Assembly: GCF_964199755.1 (NCBI RefSeq)
Contig: NC_133929.1
Location: forward strand, 5,039,806 to 5,103,805
Direction of reading: 5' to 3'
Length of the DNA: 64,000 bases
Origin: Larus michahellis
Lineage: Eukaryota > Chordata > Aves > Charadriiformes > Laridae
Part shown: in pieces, positions 63,332 through 64,000 of the stretch
How the letters are laid out: each line of letters opens with the position of its first letter
How positions within the stretch are numbered: the stretch's first letter is position 1
Position numbers and translations under genes: made by a program
Notes under the pieces: model-generated
The model's input: the letters and a program-made list of their open reading frames with translations, nothing else
Database searches by the model: none
What the model was told of the DNA's origin: nothing

Positions 63332-63962
63332 TGAAGTAGGGTTTCATATATTAAAGCCGTAAACTAATTTAAGTAGGAGCTTAATATATTAGAACTGTAA
63401 ATTAGAGTAGGAGCTTAATTTAGGAGACTGGGTGCCTTAAGGCTGTACAAAGAGCAGATGCAACAGTTGTAGTACTAAATGGCAGAACTTATCTCCTATT
63501 TTTAAAGAAAGAATGCTTTAGGACAATATAACCTTGTAGTAGAAGCTTATCTCTCAAAACAAGGGGCCCAGGGTTACTGAGGAATGCAGAGACTAGTCAA
63601 AGCTAACACTTTTGATGCACCAGCAAGAATAAAGGAGTAGAGTAGAGGCCTGCAGTTGACCCAGAAGTCACAACGATGAAGAGGAGTGGAAGAAGTAAAC
63701 CTCTGAAGACCACCGAGAGACTCTAGTGTGCATGTGGGAGTGGGCAGTAACCTGTAATAATGAGGTAATGAATAGGTAATCATTTCTTGGAAAACTAGTG
63801 AATATGCATACATAGTATGTGTTTAAACTGTACCTCTAAATCAGTCGGCGCGCACATTAGGTGGATCAATCAATCCCCTGTGCGCCCGGTGCTGCAATAA
63901 AGAATACCTGCTTAGTAGTCACCAAGGCTATTGAGTCTTAACTTCGGCATTTCACTGCATCA
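63332..63962 (+). repeat. LTR-J, solo LTR in CR1-d
   Basis: Starts TGAAGTAGGG and ends CACTGCATCA, about 631 bases. It has AATAAA near 63,896 within 'gctgcaataaagaatacctg' and a GC-rich 'gtcggcgcgcacattagg' phrase. ATAC at 63,328-63,331 and 63,963-63,966 is the likely target duplication; a one- or two-base shift of the ends is possible. Confidence 0.75.
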
Positions 63963-64000
63963 ATACCAACCAGCTCTCTTGAGCCCCTTTACCTTCCAGA
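63963..64000 (-). mobile_element. CR1-d continuation, runs off the window
   Basis: The last 38 bases ('accaaccagctctcttgagc') fit the CR1 EN-RT linker continuing from 63,331. The element extends past the window. Confidence 0.6.

Noticed and set aside
1-64000. CRISPR arrays, bacterial operons, rRNA or tRNA genes
   Set aside because: No regularly spaced repeats, ribosomal sequence or cloverleaf candidates were seen; primer sites only resemble tRNA 3' ends in complement.

Overview
The window looks like repeat-dense avian nuclear DNA. The reasons are nine or more CR1 LINE copies of bird type (ORF1 with a GDSL/SGNH esterase motif; ORF2 with endonuclease plus FADD reverse transcriptase), alpharetrovirus-type env and tRNA-Trp primer site, and several LTR families of avian style. 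I found no host protein-coding gene, tRNA, rRNA or CRISPR array. Nearly every base that can be assigned belongs to endogenous retroviruses (ERVs), solo LTRs or CR1. Such density and nesting is typical of a non-recombining or heterochromatic region such as a bird W chromosome; that placement is inference. The species cannot be named from this sequence alone. LTR and ERV names below are local labels.

Layout. 0-4 kb: LTR-L (minus), a CR1 scrap, an LTR-B fragment and a ~1 kb LTR-M. 4.0-14.6 kb: a three-level nest. An old CR1-a (minus) is split by ERV-1 (plus, gammaretrovirus-like, TCAT target duplication), whose 5' LTR is in turn split by the nearly full-length CR1-b (minus). 16.4-36.2 kb: a deep nest on the minus strand. 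ERV-2 (gammaretrovirus-like, LTR-D at both ends) is interrupted by ERV-3 (LTR-B, Lys-type primer site), which is interrupted by ERV-4 (LTR-C, class III-like), which is interrupted by CR1-c and, separately, by ERV-5 (tRNA-Trp primer site, betaretroviral-type gag/integrase plus alpha-type env). ERV-5 itself carries foreign ERV pieces. 36-51 kb: solo LTRs (B, C, H, G, N and others), truncated CR1s and a second copy of the ERV-4 gag-RT segment, separated by AT-rich sequence with nothing recognised. 51.6-54.8 kb: ERV-6, a pol-less alpha-type provirus with matched LTRs and a perfect 6-bp target duplication, inserted in a hAT-transposase-like relic. 55.3-61.3 kb: ERV-7 (class III-like gag-pro-pol, no CCHC knuckle seen), cut at its 3' end by CR1-d. 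61.3-64.0 kb: CR1-d (minus), split by solo LTR-J.

How the parts relate. All retroviral genes carry stops, frameshifts or deletions, so none is expected to make infectious particles. The best preserved reading frames are CR1-b ORF2 (one frameshift), CR1-c ORF1, ERV-6 env (one frame broken by two TGA codons) and the RT segment of ERV-4. The most unusual features are a cysteine-rich reading frame just upstream of ERV-6 env, two loci of the ERV-4 family that share one gag-to-RT deletion junction, a provirus with remnants of two unrelated env genes, and class III-like elements whose gag start codon lies on or next to the primer site.

Limits: boundaries without stated target duplications are good to roughly 10-50 bases. 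Family assignments rest on motifs read by eye, not on database searches.
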